A stretch of DNA of 64,000 bases from Oscillospiraceae bacterium (GTDB taxonomy: Bacteria > Bacillota > Clostridia > Oscillospirales > Oscillospiraceae), in NCBI GenBank assembly GCA_017458065.1, contig JAFTGD010000055.1:1-64000 (forward strand), in the 5' to 3' direction. The position numbers and the translations under genes are program-made. Shown here piece after piece: positions 1 to 9,006 of this stretch (its first letter is position 1; each line of letters begins with the position of its first letter). The notes below the pieces were generated by a model, which was not told the DNA's origin, did no database searches, and saw nothing but the letters and a program-made list of their open reading frames with translations.

Positions 1-47
1 TATTATCTCATCCTGCAAGTTCAGCTTGCGTTTTGGATGTGAAACTT

Positions 48-941
48 ATGGAACTTCATCATATTCGGTACTTCTGTGTCCTGGCAAGAGAGCTCAACTA
101 TTCAGCCGCTGCAGAAAAGTGCTTCATCTCCCGGCAGGCGCTGCGCCAGTCTGTGCAGTGTCTGGAAAAGGAATACCATGTCAGCCTGATCGAGAATCGA
201 CATAATCACCTGTCTTTAACACCGGCCGGTCAGGTGTTTCTGGAGGGCGCGGAGAGGATCCTGAAAGATTACAATGAGCTGAATCAAAGGCTGCAGGGGC
301 TTGAAGGGAACCGTCTCCCGCTGCGGGTGGGAATCAGCGTTTCTTTGGTGCCGTTTTACGCGCCTGAAGTGATGGCTGCCATCTCGCGGCTGCAAGAAAC
401 CCCGCAGTTTCTGGAATTGGAGCTGCAAATCAAAGAGGCTGAGAGTTTGCTTCAGGACTTGCGCGAAGATCGGCTGGATGCAGCAATCCTCGTGGATATG
501 GGCTGCCTGAATGAAGGATGGTATCGAGCTGTCCTGCGGGAGGACAAGGTTCATATTTCCTTTTCCGTTACGCATCCCTTTATGAAGAAAGAGATCATTC
601 ACATGGAAGATCTGGACGGGATGACCATGGTTCTGATGAGTGATCCCGCGGTGTTTTTTCTCCCGTTCTATGAGAGAGCAAAAATGCTTCCGAATGGTCT
701 CAAGTATCAGGTGGTTCCGGAATGCTTCGAAGCCTTCCATCGGATTCGACATGATGAGATTATCGGGCTGGACCGGGAAGATGCAGAGCCGGTCTCTGCT
801 TTGGATCTGGAAGCAACACGTCCCCTAATGGGTTTCACACACAAGCTGGAGACGGTTTTACTTGCCAAAGAAAACCCGCGCGACGATGTTTTCAAACTCG
901 CCAAATATGTTTCCCGAAGGATGAGCAGCCATCACGAGTAG
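48..941 (+). CDS. LysR-family transcriptional regulator
   Basis: A 297-residue DNA-binding regulator. The first 60 residues form the winged helix-turn-helix typical of LysR proteins (ALNYSAAAEKCFISRQALRQ-like helices), followed by a linker helix and a periplasmic-binding-like effector domain from about residue 90 to the end. A TTG 15 bases upstream is in frame, but the ATG at 48 gives the usual LysR beginning MELHHIRYF, so I start there. The gene converges on the SnoaL/Dabb/IlvD operon, which makes that operon a possible target, but its effector is unknown. The promoter lies outside the window. Confidence 0.9.
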   Translation: MELHHIRYFCVLARELNYSAAAEKCFISRQALRQSVQCLEKEYHVSLIENRHNHLSLTPAGQVFLEGAERILKDYNELNQRLQGLEGNRLPLRVGISVSLVPFYAPEVMAAISRLQETPQFLELELQIKEAESLLQDLREDRLDAAILVDMGCLNEGWYRAVLREDKVHISFSVTHPFMKKEIIHMEDLDGMTMVLMSDPAVFFLPFYERAKMLPNGLKYQVVPECFEAFHRIRHDEIIGLDREDAEPVSALDLEATRPLMGFTHKLETVLLAKENPRDDVFKLAKYVSRRMSSHHE

Positions 942-948
942 AGTCGCC

Positions 949-974
949 AAAGAGGGGTTCCCCTTTGATTTTTT
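949..974 (+). terminator. Rho-independent terminator of the LysR gene
   Basis: A short GC stem (GGGG/CCCC flanked by A-T pairs, two-base loop) followed by six T residues, just after the stop codon of the LysR gene. Confidence 0.6.
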
Positions 975-1030
975 GGACCTGAAAACGATGCAGATGTCCG
1001 CCGATACAATGTCTTTTCTTAGACGTGAAA

Positions 1031-1080
1031 ATCCTCCTGAAGTAGATTTTGGTTATTTCCCTTGTCTACTTCAGGAGGAT
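1031..1080. terminator. 16-bp inverted repeat between convergent genes
   Basis: Perfect 16-bp arms at 1031-1046 and 1065-1080 (ATCCTCCTGAAGTAGA and its complement) with an 18-base loop. It lies between the LysR gene and the end of the dehydratase gene. T-rich sequence follows on the plus strand, and only a short T tract follows on the minus strand. It is most likely a terminator working in both directions. Confidence 0.6.
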
Positions 1081-1135
1081 CATTTCATTTTTCGGGGACT
1101 TTTTCCCCAGCCCCTTCTTTATAAAGGATTGTTCT

Positions 1136-2818
1136 TTAATCCAGAATACCGCCCTGGTCCGCGCTCCGCGCCCTTTCGGCATAACGGCGGAGATAGCCTT
1201 CCACAGCGGGAGGAGTGTAAGTCCATTTTGCCCGGCGCTGCTCCAGCTCTTCATCGGAGACATGAAGGTGAATCGTCCTGTTTACCACATCGATGGTGAT
1301 CTTGTCTCCGTCCTCAATAAGCGCAATCGGGCCGCCCGCAGCGGCTTCCGGCGAGATGTGCCCGACAAAGCACCCGTTGTTTGTCCCGGAGAAGCGTCCG
1401 TCCGTGATCAGGGCGGTGCACTTGTTGAGTCCCTGTCCGTACAGCAGCTTCATGGGCTTGAACATTTCCGGCATTCCCGGCGCGCCTTTCGGTCCGGCAT
1501 AGCGGATCACGACTACATGCCCCGGTTTCACCAGTCTCTGACTGATGGCAGCGGTTGCTTCATCCTCTCCGCTGAAGCAGATCGCCGTCCCTTCAAAATG
1601 ACGGACTTCTTCCGCAATGGCGGCCGGCTTTGCAACCGCGGTGTCCGGAGCAAGATTGCCGTGCATGATCGCCAGTCCCGCCAGCGTGGAAAACGGCTTT
1701 TCCATGCTCGTGATGACATCCGGATTCCCGCCGTACAGATTCCGGTATCCTTCCGCCGCTTTCAGGATCGTTTCTCCCGTAACCGTCATGCAGTCGGTAT
1801 AGAGGATACTCTTCATCTGCTTGACGACCTCCGGGATCCCTCCTGCCCGATAGAAATCTTCCGCATCAAATTCGTGAGAGGCCGGATTGATCCGACAGAT
1901 CAGCGGAACCGTCTGCCCGTATTCCTCAAACCATCCCATGACCTGGTCGGCCGGAATCCCGATCTCATTGGCGATCGCGCAGGTATGGATCACGCAATTC
2001 GTGGATCCGCCGGTCGCCATGAGGACCATGATTGCGTTCCGGATCGCCTCCGGGGTCATAATGTCACGGGAGCTACGGCCTTCCCGGACCATATCCACAA
2101 TGACTTCGCCGGTACGGAACGCCGCGCGAACCCTGTCGTTATATACCGCGGGGATGGCCGCAGAGCCGGGGATGGACATTCCGAGCGCTTCCGCCATGCA
2201 GCACATGGAGTTGGCTGTCGCCATATGCTGGCAAGAGCCGACGGTCGGACAGGAGGCCTCGGAAATGCCCAGGACCTGGTCATGGGTAATTTTACCCGCC
2301 TGTTCCATGCCCTGCGCTTCGGTCACGCAGGTGGAGTCTGATTTCTTCTTTGCGCCGAAGGCCGGCCCGCCCAGCATACAGCCTCCCGCCAGGAAAACAC
2401 ACGGGATATCCAGACGCGCCGCCGCCATCAGCATCCCCGGAACGGTTTTATCGCAGGAACCCACCAGCACAAGCCCGTCCATCCGGTGCGCGCGGGCCAT
2501 GATCTCGATACTGTCTGCGACGATTTCGCGGGACGGAAGGGAGTAACGGGATCCGTCGTGCGTGGTGCAGACGCCGTCACAGACGGCAATGCATCCGAAT
2601 TCCACCGGCGTCCCGCCGGCCCGGTATACGCCGTGCTTTACTTCCTCCGACAGAAGGCGGAGGTTCTTGTGTCCGGGGACAACATCGGTAAAAGAGTCGC
2701 AGATTCCGATCACCGGACGGGAAAAGTCTTCTTCGCTGTAGCCGTTGGCCTTATAGAGCGTCCGGCACGACAGCATGGCATCGGTCATGAACGTTCCGTT
2801 TTCAAATTTCTTCTGCAT
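1136..2818 (-). CDS. ilvD: IlvD/Edd-family dehydratase (dihydroxy-acid dehydratase)
   Basis: A 560-residue Fe-S dehydratase, the usual length for the family. It carries the family signatures CDKTVPGMLMAA and GRFSGTNNG and conserved cysteines. IlvD converts 2,3-dihydroxy-isovalerate (or methylvalerate) to the 2-keto acid in branched-chain amino acid synthesis. Relatives in the same family dehydrate sugar acids (Edd, arabonate, xylonate). No other ilv gene is nearby, and the operon partners are a SnoaL-like and a Dabb-like protein, so a catabolic sugar-acid or hydroxy-acid role is also possible. A GGAGGGA site precedes the ATG. It is the last gene of the three-gene operon. Confidence 0.85.
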   Translation of the reverse strand: MQKKFENGTFMTDAMLSCRTLYKANGYSEEDFSRPVIGICDSFTDVVPGHKNLRLLSEEVKHGVYRAGGTPVEFGCIAVCDGVCTTHDGSRYSLPSREIVADSIEIMARAHRMDGLVLVGSCDKTVPGMLMAAARLDIPCVFLAGGCMLGGPAFGAKKKSDSTCVTEAQGMEQAGKITHDQVLGISEASCPTVGSCQHMATANSMCCMAEALGMSIPGSAAIPAVYNDRVRAAFRTGEVIVDMVREGRSSRDIMTPEAIRNAIMVLMATGGSTNCVIHTCAIANEIGIPADQVMGWFEEYGQTVPLICRINPASHEFDAEDFYRAGGIPEVVKQMKSILYTDCMTVTGETILKAAEGYRNLYGGNPDVITSMEKPFSTLAGLAIMHGNLAPDTAVAKPAAIAEEVRHFEGTAICFSGEDEATAAISQRLVKPGHVVVIRYAGPKGAPGMPEMFKPMKLLYGQGLNKCTALITDGRFSGTNNGCFVGHISPEAAAGGPIALIEDGDKITIDVVNRTIHLHVSDEELEQRRAKWTYTPPAVEGYLRRYAERARSADQGGILD

Positions 2819-2832
2819 TCAGATCCCTCCGT

Positions 2833-3129
2833 TTATTCTGTCCGATCAACAATCGTTTTGTCCAGCAGCACCGGACGCATCCGCTCAAGATGTTCCAGGT
2901 GTGCGCGGCTCTTCTGAAAGCGTTTCAGTTCTTTCTCCGACCTGAACAGCCAGTGGGACAGGGCGCCGACGGTCTCAGACCCCGGAGTATCAGAAAACAC
3001 GACCGTGTTCTCCAGCGGGATGCCGAGCTCTTCCCGAACGCGGTCTGCCAGCGTCAGCATATCCTCGCGCAGTTCCTGCACCAGCAGCTTTCGGTCCAGG
3101 ACCAGGAGTACGAGATGATCAACGGCCAT
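2833..3129 (-). CDS. Dabb-like (stress-responsive A/B barrel) small protein
   Basis: A 98-residue protein. The beginning (VDHLVLLVLD) and the C-terminal pattern of an F-S-E helix, a HLEHLERMRPVLL segment and a final IVD strand resemble Dabb-domain dimeric ferredoxin-like barrels. Members of that family include small cyclases, decarboxylases and proteins of unknown role. It begins one base after the stop of the SnoaL-like gene, so the two are probably translationally coupled, and it ends 15 bases before the dehydratase start. The family call is from pattern only and could be wrong. The specific function is unknown. Confidence 0.6.
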   Translation of the reverse strand: MAVDHLVLLVLDRKLLVQELREDMLTLADRVREELGIPLENTVVFSDTPGSETVGALSHWLFRSEKELKRFQKSRAHLEHLERMRPVLLDKTIVDRTE

Positions 3130-3130
3130 A

Positions 3131-3943
3131 TCAGTACAGTCCGTTGTCGTTGATGGGCGGGAACTTCAGGACCTCAATATTCTGGATCGTGTCCCAATGC
3201 TCCACAATCTTTCCGTTTTCCAGCCGGAAAATATCAACCAGATTCCGTCCGGGTTCACCGGGCGTCAGAACCGAGTGCACATGGAAGCCGACCAGATTGC
3301 CCTGCGCAACGGTCAGTTTAATCATGTTTTTGCCCTCCGGAAAATGCTCTTTCCGGAAGCGCACAAAGCGCAGGAAATGATCCACCCCGTCCTGTACGTG
3401 GGGATTGTGCTGAATATAGGTGTCGCCGAAGAACTTTTTGCACTTCTCCGCGTCCTTTTCCAGCCCGTAGGTCTCATAGAATTCGGTGGCGATTTTTCTG
3501 TTTTCCTCCGTCTTATCGAGGTCCGTCAGGATTGCATCGCCGACCTGATTGAAAATCCCGTTATCCGTCAGGGGCGGGAATTTCAGCACCTCAATATCCT
3601 GGATCACATCCCAATGTTCTACGATCTTCCCGTCCTGAATCCGGAACGTGTCCACCAGGTTTCGTCCGGGTTCGCTGGGCGTCAGGACCGAGTGAACGTG
3701 AAACATGACCTTGTCTTCATCGGCAATGGTCATCATGACATTGTTGCGGCCCTCCGGGTAGTGCTCTTTCCGGAACCGGACAAAGCGGAAGAAATGCTCC
3801 GGCCCGTCCTGCACATGAGGATTGTGCTGAATATAGGTGTCCCCGAAAAAATTTTTTACCTTCTCAGCGTCCTTTTCGATGCCATAGGTATAGTAGAATT
3901 CGCTCGCAATTTTCTTGTTCTCTTCGATTTTTTTCCAATCCAT
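3131..3943 (-). CDS. Tandem-duplicated SnoaL-like (NTF2-fold) protein
   Basis: A 270-residue protein made of two nearly identical NTF2/SnoaL-like domains. Segments around residues 7-130 recur from about 146 to the end, with an offset of 139 residues (EENKKIASEF/EENRKIATEF; both have YIQHNPHVQDG, VHSVLTP and GKIVEHWD). The DNA copies are also alike, so the duplication looks recent. Single-domain relatives act as small-molecule isomerases, cyclases or lyases, using a conical cavity and often working as dimers. This gene may encode a fused dimer. A strong AAAGGAGGG site precedes the ATG. It is the first gene of the operon. Confidence 0.85.
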   Translation of the reverse strand: MDWKKIEENKKIASEFYYTYGIEKDAEKVKNFFGDTYIQHNPHVQDGPEHFFRFVRFRKEHYPEGRNNVMMTIADEDKVMFHVHSVLTPSEPGRNLVDTFRIQDGKIVEHWDVIQDIEVLKFPPLTDNGIFNQVGDAILTDLDKTEENRKIATEFYETYGLEKDAEKCKKFFGDTYIQHNPHVQDGVDHFLRFVRFRKEHFPEGKNMIKLTVAQGNLVGFHVHSVLTPGEPGRNLVDIFRLENGKIVEHWDTIQNIEVLKFPPINDNGLY

Positions 3944-3991
3944 GGCGGTACCCTCCTTTTATTCTAGCAGATTTTCCGATGATCCCTGATT

Positions 3992-4020
3992 ATCATATCG
4001 AAAAAACCCGTCTCCGTCAA
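3992..4020 (-). promoter_or_regulatory. Sigma-70-type promoter of the SnoaL-Dabb-ilvD operon
   Basis: On the minus strand, TTGACG (4015-4020), a 17-base spacer, then TATGAT (3992-3997), about 50 bases upstream of the first gene's ATG. Confidence 0.65.
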
Positions 4021-4035
4021 GGACAAGCGCACAAA

Positions 4036-4070
4036 GCAGGAGACTGCGGGATTGCCCATCAGTCTCCTGC
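4036..4070 (-). terminator. Terminator hairpin after the binding-protein gene
   Basis: Perfect 11-bp arms (GCAGGAGACTG and complement) at 4036-4046 and 4060-4070 with a 13-base loop. They lie just beyond the stop codon of the minus-strand substrate-binding protein and are followed on that strand by TTTG. Confidence 0.6.
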
Positions 4071-4096
4071 CAGAAGTTATATTCCTGTATGTTTTG

Positions 4097-5638
4097 TCAG
4101 TTGATGTCCAGATCGACCGTCACTTCATAATAGTCGCAGGCGTGGGCGGTCCAGTTCGAGACGTTGGCCTTTGAGATCATGTTCATCTGCAGGAAAGAGC
4201 AGAAAACATAGGCGTTGTCGTCCAGGATGGCCTGCTGCAGATCGATGGCGAGCTGAGCGCGTTTGGCGGTGTCGAACTCGGTGGAGAGCTCGTCAATCAT
4301 CGCAATGACCGCTTCATTCTCGTATGCGCCGAAGTTATAGCTCATGCCGGGCAGGCAGGAGGTGGTGAAGAAGTACTGCGGGTCGCCGGAGGGCGCGGTC
4401 ACCAGGGCGGAAGCGTAGATGTCCCAGCTGGTCATATCCGCCAGGAACTCGCGCCGGTTGGCCGTGCAGTTGATGTCCACATCAATGCCGATATCCTTCA
4501 GTGTCGCCTGGGCAGACTCTGCCAGCAGAGGCAGCTCCTGGCGGCTGGGATAGGTCAGCCAGCGGACGGTGAGCTTCACGCCGTCCTTCTCGCGGATGCC
4601 GTCGCCGTCGGTGTCGACCCAGCCGGCCTCCTCCAGAAGGGCCTTTGCCCCGTCGGGATCATAGGTCTCGGTGGTGATGTTCTCACCGCCGAAGGTGCTG
4701 AAGCCGTCGGGGAAAGCGCCGTTGCCGGGTACACCGTGGCCGTCCAGCAGTGCCGCGACAAAGCCGGCTTTGTTGATGCCCATGGCGATGGCCTTGCGCA
4801 CGGCGGGATCCTGGATGATGGGGCTGGTCATGTTCATGGAGCCGAAGAAGGCGCGGGAGGTCTGGATGCTGGAGAACTGATAATTGGGATTCTCAAAGTT
4901 GGGATAGGCCTCATAAGCCATGCCGTAGGCGGCGTCGATATCGCCCGCCTGCAGGGCGGCGGAGAGGGTGTCGCCGTTGGAGAGGGTGCGGATGGTCAGG
5001 CTGTCGAGCTTCGGCTCGCCGTTCCAGTAGTTCTCGTTCTTTTTCAGGGTCAGGTGATCGTCGGTCACCATGTCGACTGCGACATAGGGGCCGGTGCCCA
5101 CAACGACGCCGGTATCGAAGTCGCTCGCGTCTACATCGATGATGCAGCCGTAGGGGTCGCCGAGGTAGTTCATCAGGGCGGGGTTCGGCTCGGAGGTGGT
5201 GATGGTCAGGACCTGACCGTTGGCCTGGATGTCAACGATCTTGGTGTCGGAGGGGGCGCGGTCATGGACCTCAATCAGGTGCTCCAGGCACTGCTTGACA
5301 GCCTCGCCGTCCATCTTACGGCCCGAAGAGAAGCTCACGTCGTCACGCAGAGTGACAGTCCAGGTCAGGTCGCCGTCATTCTCCCAGGCGGTAGCCAGCC
5401 AGGGCTCGAGCTCCATAGTGTCGGTGTAGTGCACCAGGGTCTCGCCCACGCCGTAGCGGATGCAGGGCCAGCCGTTGTAGGTGCGGTGCGGGTCGATGGT
5501 CTCTTCCCAGTTTTCCGCGTTGAAGGTGGTGTCGCCGATCGTCATGCTCTTGCCGTCGGCAAAAGCGGTCGCGCCGCCGATGGCAAAGAGGCTGGCGATC
5601 ATGCAGAGGGTCAGTGCGATGCTGAGTGCTTTTTTCAT
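4097..5638 (-). CDS. Family 5 extracellular solute-binding protein (nickel/peptide type)
   Basis: A 513-residue secreted binding protein. It has a signal peptide (MKK, hydrophobic core, cleavage after AFA-type motif, no lipobox cysteine) and the SBP_bac_5 body, with the family core around DLTWTVTLRDDVSFSSG and a two-lobe fold. It captures oligopeptides, nickel chelates or opine-like metallophores for the ABC importer encoded upstream. It is the last gene of a six-gene operon and sits after a methyltransferase. An isolated TATAAT (5682-5687, minus strand) in the 145-base gap may give extra transcription. The exact ligand is not visible. Confidence 0.88.
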   Translation of the reverse strand: MKKALSIALTLCMIASLFAIGGATAFADGKSMTIGDTTFNAENWEETIDPHRTYNGWPCIRYGVGETLVHYTDTMELEPWLATAWENDGDLTWTVTLRDDVSFSSGRKMDGEAVKQCLEHLIEVHDRAPSDTKIVDIQANGQVLTITTSEPNPALMNYLGDPYGCIIDVDASDFDTGVVVGTGPYVAVDMVTDDHLTLKKNENYWNGEPKLDSLTIRTLSNGDTLSAALQAGDIDAAYGMAYEAYPNFENPNYQFSSIQTSRAFFGSMNMTSPIIQDPAVRKAIAMGINKAGFVAALLDGHGVPGNGAFPDGFSTFGGENITTETYDPDGAKALLEEAGWVDTDGDGIREKDGVKLTVRWLTYPSRQELPLLAESAQATLKDIGIDVDINCTANRREFLADMTSWDIYASALVTAPSGDPQYFFTTSCLPGMSYNFGAYENEAVIAMIDELSTEFDTAKRAQLAIDLQQAILDDNAYVFCSFLQMNMISKANVSNWTAHACDYYEVTVDLDIN

Positions 5639-5783
5639 GTTTTTCCTCCAGATTTCTTTCTTGAATGTTTCCGCCCGAGGGATTATACTGGAGACGGCGG
5701 TGGCGGGTTTCCGCCATCTGTCCAGTTACGGCAGCTGCCCTGTGCTTTCCTACGGCTCAAGGGGCGGCTGCTTTTTTACGTGT

Positions 5784-6509
5784 TTATTTGTAGGCTGCGA
5801 TGGTGAAGATGGGCGTGGGATTATAGAACTCGTCGATCTCGGCATAGATGCGCTTGTAGACGCCCACATCCACCGTGATCCGCTCAAAGCCCGCCTCCAC
5901 CAGCAGCTGGACATCCCACTGCGGACGCGGCAGCTGATAGGCCGAGAGCTCCATCGTGATGGCCTCGTTCTCTTCCTTCAGGAAGTCCGGGACCAGCTTG
6001 TGGGCGTGGTTCTCCGGCAGCTCAAGCTCTTCCTCGTCCTCCAGGGCGCCGCAGTAGTCCGCGTCAAAGTTGACCAGAACGCCGCCCGGCTTCAGCAGTT
6101 TGTACCATTCCCGATAGGCTTTCGCAATATGCGGCAGCGTCCAGGTCAGGTTCCGCGTCACCAGCACATCGAAGCTCTCTTCTTCAAACTCCGGCTTTTC
6201 CGCGTCCATGACCTTGAAGCTGGCGTCCAGACCGAGCACCACCGCCATGTGCTCCGCATGCTCGATCATGTCAGGCGTCAGGTCGATGCCGGTCGTCTCG
6301 TGGCCCTGCTCCGCCAGAATGCAGGCAAAGAAGCCGGTCCCGGTCCCGATGTCCAGGATCCGCAGAGGCCTGCCCTGCGGGAGATACTTCCCGAATTCCG
6401 CGAGCCAGCGGTCTTTCTTCTCGCTTTCATATTCACGCAGGCGCTGGCTCTCAAAGCCCTCCGCCCGGTGGGACCAATAGTGTGAGATGCGGTGTTTGAT
6501 CAGTTCCAT
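5784..6509 (-). CDS. Class I SAM-dependent methyltransferase
   Basis: A 241-residue Rossmann methyltransferase. SAM-binding motif I is ILDIGTGTGFFA (about residues 50-61), followed by the acidic loop GIDLTPDMI and a motif like FDVLVTRNLTWTLP. It lies inside a nickel/peptide-type ABC operon, between the second ATPase and the binding protein. That is unusual for a housekeeping methyltransferase and suggests that it modifies the imported substrate or makes a chelator. The RBS is GAGAGGGAAAAGAA before the ATG. The substrate is unknown. Confidence 0.85.
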   Translation of the reverse strand: MELIKHRISHYWSHRAEGFESQRLREYESEKKDRWLAEFGKYLPQGRPLRILDIGTGTGFFACILAEQGHETTGIDLTPDMIEHAEHMAVVLGLDASFKVMDAEKPEFEEESFDVLVTRNLTWTLPHIAKAYREWYKLLKPGGVLVNFDADYCGALEDEEELELPENHAHKLVPDFLKEENEAITMELSAYQLPRPQWDVQLLVEAGFERITVDVGVYKRIYAEIDEFYNPTPIFTIAAYK

Positions 6510-6600
6510 TTCTTTTCCCTCTCTGTTGTATCCGGCGCCGGTGTCTGCTCCGATCCGGGCCGGTTTTCATGTGTCTCAAAGCTGCGCTTCTTTTACAGGC

Positions 6601-7374
6601 TTACAGGATGCTGTCGATGAGGCGCCTGGTGTATTCGTTCTGCGGGTTCCGGATCACCTCGTCAGGCTTCCCCTGCTCGACGATGCTGCCCTTGTACATC
6701 ACCAGCACCCGGTCGCAGAACTGCTGGACCAGCGCGATGTCATGGCAGATAAACAGGATCGAAAGATCGCTTCCGTGCTGCCAGCGGAGCTCGTTTAAAA
6801 GCTCGATGATCTCCTGCTGGATGGTCACATCCAGGGCCGAGGTGGCTTCGTCGCAGATCAGAAGCCTGGGCTTGACCGCAAGCGCCCTTGCGATGGCGGC
6901 GCGCTGGCACTGACCGCCGCTCACCTCATGGGGGTAGCGGTCGGCAAACTCCGGGGTCAGACCGCAAACCTGCAGCAGGCGCGCAGCTTCTTTCTTCGTA
7001 TCGGAACGGGACCAGCCGTTGTTGCGCAGACTCTCTCCGACTCCGTCCCCCAGCCTGCGCCGCGGATCAAAGGACTCCGTCGGTGTCTGGAAAACCATCT
7101 GCATTTTGGAATAGACCTTTCGCAGCGTTTTCCCGCCGGCCCGGGTGATGTCCTCCCCGTCCAGAACGATGCGCCCTTCCGTGGCGTCCAGAAGGCGGGT
7201 GATCATATTGACCAGGGTGGTTTTGCCGCTGCCGGATTCACCGATGATGCCAAGGCACTCGCCCGGCATCAGTTCAAAACTCACGTGGTCGACCGCCGTG
7301 AAGTCCGGCTGTCCCTTGCGGGAAAAAACTCTGGTGAGATTGTCTGCTTTCAGGATCGGTTCCACGGCGCTCAC
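6601..7374 (-). CDS. Nickel/oligopeptide-type ABC transporter ATPase (second subunit)
   Basis: A 257-residue ATPase with Walker A GESGSGKTT, ABC signature VSGGQ, Walker B LLICDEATSALD and the switch histidine in ICHD. It matches the NikE/DppF group. It overlaps the upstream ATPase gene by four bases and pairs with it to power import through the two permeases. It lacks most of the long C-terminal oligopeptide extension found in OppF, so it is nearer to NikE-type subunits. Confidence 0.9.
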   Translation of the reverse strand: MSAVEPILKADNLTRVFSRKGQPDFTAVDHVSFELMPGECLGIIGESGSGKTTLVNMITRLLDATEGRIVLDGEDITRAGGKTLRKVYSKMQMVFQTPTESFDPRRRLGDGVGESLRNNGWSRSDTKKEAARLLQVCGLTPEFADRYPHEVSGGQCQRAAIARALAVKPRLLICDEATSALDVTIQQEIIELLNELRWQHGSDLSILFICHDIALVQQFCDRVLVMYKGSIVEQGKPDEVIRNPQNEYTRRLIDSIL

Positions 7375-8153
7375 CTCTGAAGTCTCGGCACGGCGGACAT
7401 GAGTTTCCGGGTGTACTCTTCCTTCGGAGCCTCCAGTACCTGTGCCGTCTCGCCATACTCCACCGTTTCGCCGTTTCGCATGACCAGCACCCGATCCGCC
7501 ATGGCGCCGATGACGCCGATGTTATGCGTCACCAGCACGATGGCCGTGCCGAAGGTCCTGCGCACCAGCAGCATCTCCTCCACCACCTGCTTCTGTACCG
7601 AAACATCCAGCGCGGACGTGGGCTCGTCAGCCAGCAGAAGGCTGGGGTTTAAGAGCATCGCCGCGGCAATGCCGACGCGCTGCTGCATGCCGCCGGAGAG
7701 CTCGAAGGGGTAGCTGTCCAAAATCCGCTGCCCGTTTTCAAAGCCGATCTTCTGCAGCAGTTCCACCGCGCGGGTCCGAAATTCTTCTTTGGATATTGGT
7801 TTATGTTCGGTCATGCTTTCATAGAGCTGTGCGCCGACGGTACGAATCGGGCAGAAGGAGCTGCCCGCGCTCTGGAAAATCAAGCCGATCTCCGGGCCGT
7901 TGAGCCTGCGGATTTCACCGTCGGACAGATCGGGCAGGTTTTTTTTGCCTTTGTACCAGATATCTCCCCTTGTAACCAGCCCGGCGGAGCCAAGAAGGCC
8001 CATGGCCGCCTTGATGAGCGTGGACTTGCCGGAGCCGCTCTCGCCCACGATGCCGAGGATCTCGCCCTTGTCCACTGTGAAGCTCACATCCCTGACAGCC
8101 CTGAACCCGTTATACGTAATGTCAACGTGGTCGTATCGCAGTATCTCGCCCAT
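7371..8153 (-). CDS. Nickel/oligopeptide-type ABC transporter ATPase (first subunit)
   Basis: A 260-residue NikD/DppD-like ATPase with Walker A GESGSGKST, signature LSGGM, Walker B LLLADEPTSALD and H-loop VTHN. The ATG at 8153 is preceded by AAGGGGG at good spacing. An upstream in-frame start would lie within the permease gene, so I reject it. It begins one base after the permease stop and overlaps the next ATPase by four bases, as expected for a tightly coupled complex. Confidence 0.9.
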   Translation of the reverse strand: MGEILRYDHVDITYNGFRAVRDVSFTVDKGEILGIVGESGSGKSTLIKAAMGLLGSAGLVTRGDIWYKGKKNLPDLSDGEIRRLNGPEIGLIFQSAGSSFCPIRTVGAQLYESMTEHKPISKEEFRTRAVELLQKIGFENGQRILDSYPFELSGGMQQRVGIAAAMLLNPSLLLADEPTSALDVSVQKQVVEEMLLVRRTFGTAIVLVTHNIGVIGAMADRVLVMRNGETVEYGETAQVLEAPKEEYTRKLMSAVPRLQR

Positions 8154-8154
8154 A

Positions 8155-9006
8155 TCAGCGCCCCCTTGACCTCGGGTCCGCATAGTCCCGGATGGTATCG
8201 CCCAGGAGGTTGAAGATCATGACGGAGACAAAGATCGCAAAGCCGGGAGCCAGCGTGACCCAGGGAACCGTCGTGAGCAGGCTGCGGGTGTCGCTCATCA
8301 TACTGCCCCACTCGGCTGTGGGCGGCTTTGCCCCGAGGCCGAGAAAGCTCAGGCCGGCAAGCTCCATCATCATGGTCCCGATGTCGAGCATGCTCGTTAC
8401 CAGGATCGGTCCGATGATATTCGGCAGGATGTGCTTGAAGATCAGTTTCATCGGTCCGTCGCCCGAGAGCCGGGCGGCGCGCAGGTAAGGCGTCTCTTTC
8501 TGTGCGAGGGTCTGGCTGCGGGCGATGCGGGCGTATTTGGGCCAGGAGATCGCAGCCAGCGCGATGATGGCGTTCTGCAGGCCGCCGCCGAGCACACCGG
8601 CTACCGCAAGCGCGAAGACAAGGCCCGGGAAGGCCAGGAACATATCGGAGATGCGCATGAGGACCGTGTCGATCCACTTGCCGTGCCAGCCGCAGAACAC
8701 GCCGACGATAGTGCCGATCACCGTGATGATCGCCACCAGGAGCAGGGTGGAGAAAATGCTGGTCCTGCTGCCGACGATGACGCGCGAGAGCATGTCCCGC
8801 CCGTAGCGGTCTGTGCCGAAAATGTGTTCCGGCGACGGGGCCGCTTTGGTGTTCATGAGGTCCTGCAGATAGGGGTCGTAAGGCGTCAGGTGCTCGCAGA
8901 AGATGGAGCAGACGACCAGGATCGCCGCCAGCATCCCGAAGATGATCAGGCGGGTTTTGACCGTGTCACGCCGGATTTTCTGAATCCGGACAGTCGGTTC
9001 GCTCAT
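8155..9006 (-). CDS. Nickel/oligopeptide-type ABC permease (NikC/DppC-like)
   Basis: A 283-residue inner-membrane permease. After an N-terminal membrane segment comes the DppC-family marker HIFGTDRYGRDMLSRVI, then about five further membrane segments. The EAA loop region, which contacts the ATPases, is around ETPYLRAARLSGDG. It overlaps the upstream permease gene by four bases. Confidence 0.9.
   Translation of the reverse strand: MSEPTVRIQKIRRDTVKTRLIIFGMLAAILVVCSIFCEHLTPYDPYLQDLMNTKAAPSPEHIFGTDRYGRDMLSRVIVGSRTSIFSTLLLVAIITVIGTIVGVFCGWHGKWIDTVLMRISDMFLAFPGLVFALAVAGVLGGGLQNAIIALAAISWPKYARIARSQTLAQKETPYLRAARLSGDGPMKLIFKHILPNIIGPILVTSMLDIGTMMMELAGLSFLGLGAKPPTAEWGSMMSDTRSLLTTVPWVTLAPGFAIFVSVMIFNLLGDTIRDYADPRSRGR

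Noticed and set aside
1049-2341. A 430-codon frame opposite ilvD
   Set aside because: No start site or domain; ilvD on the other strand is unmistakable.
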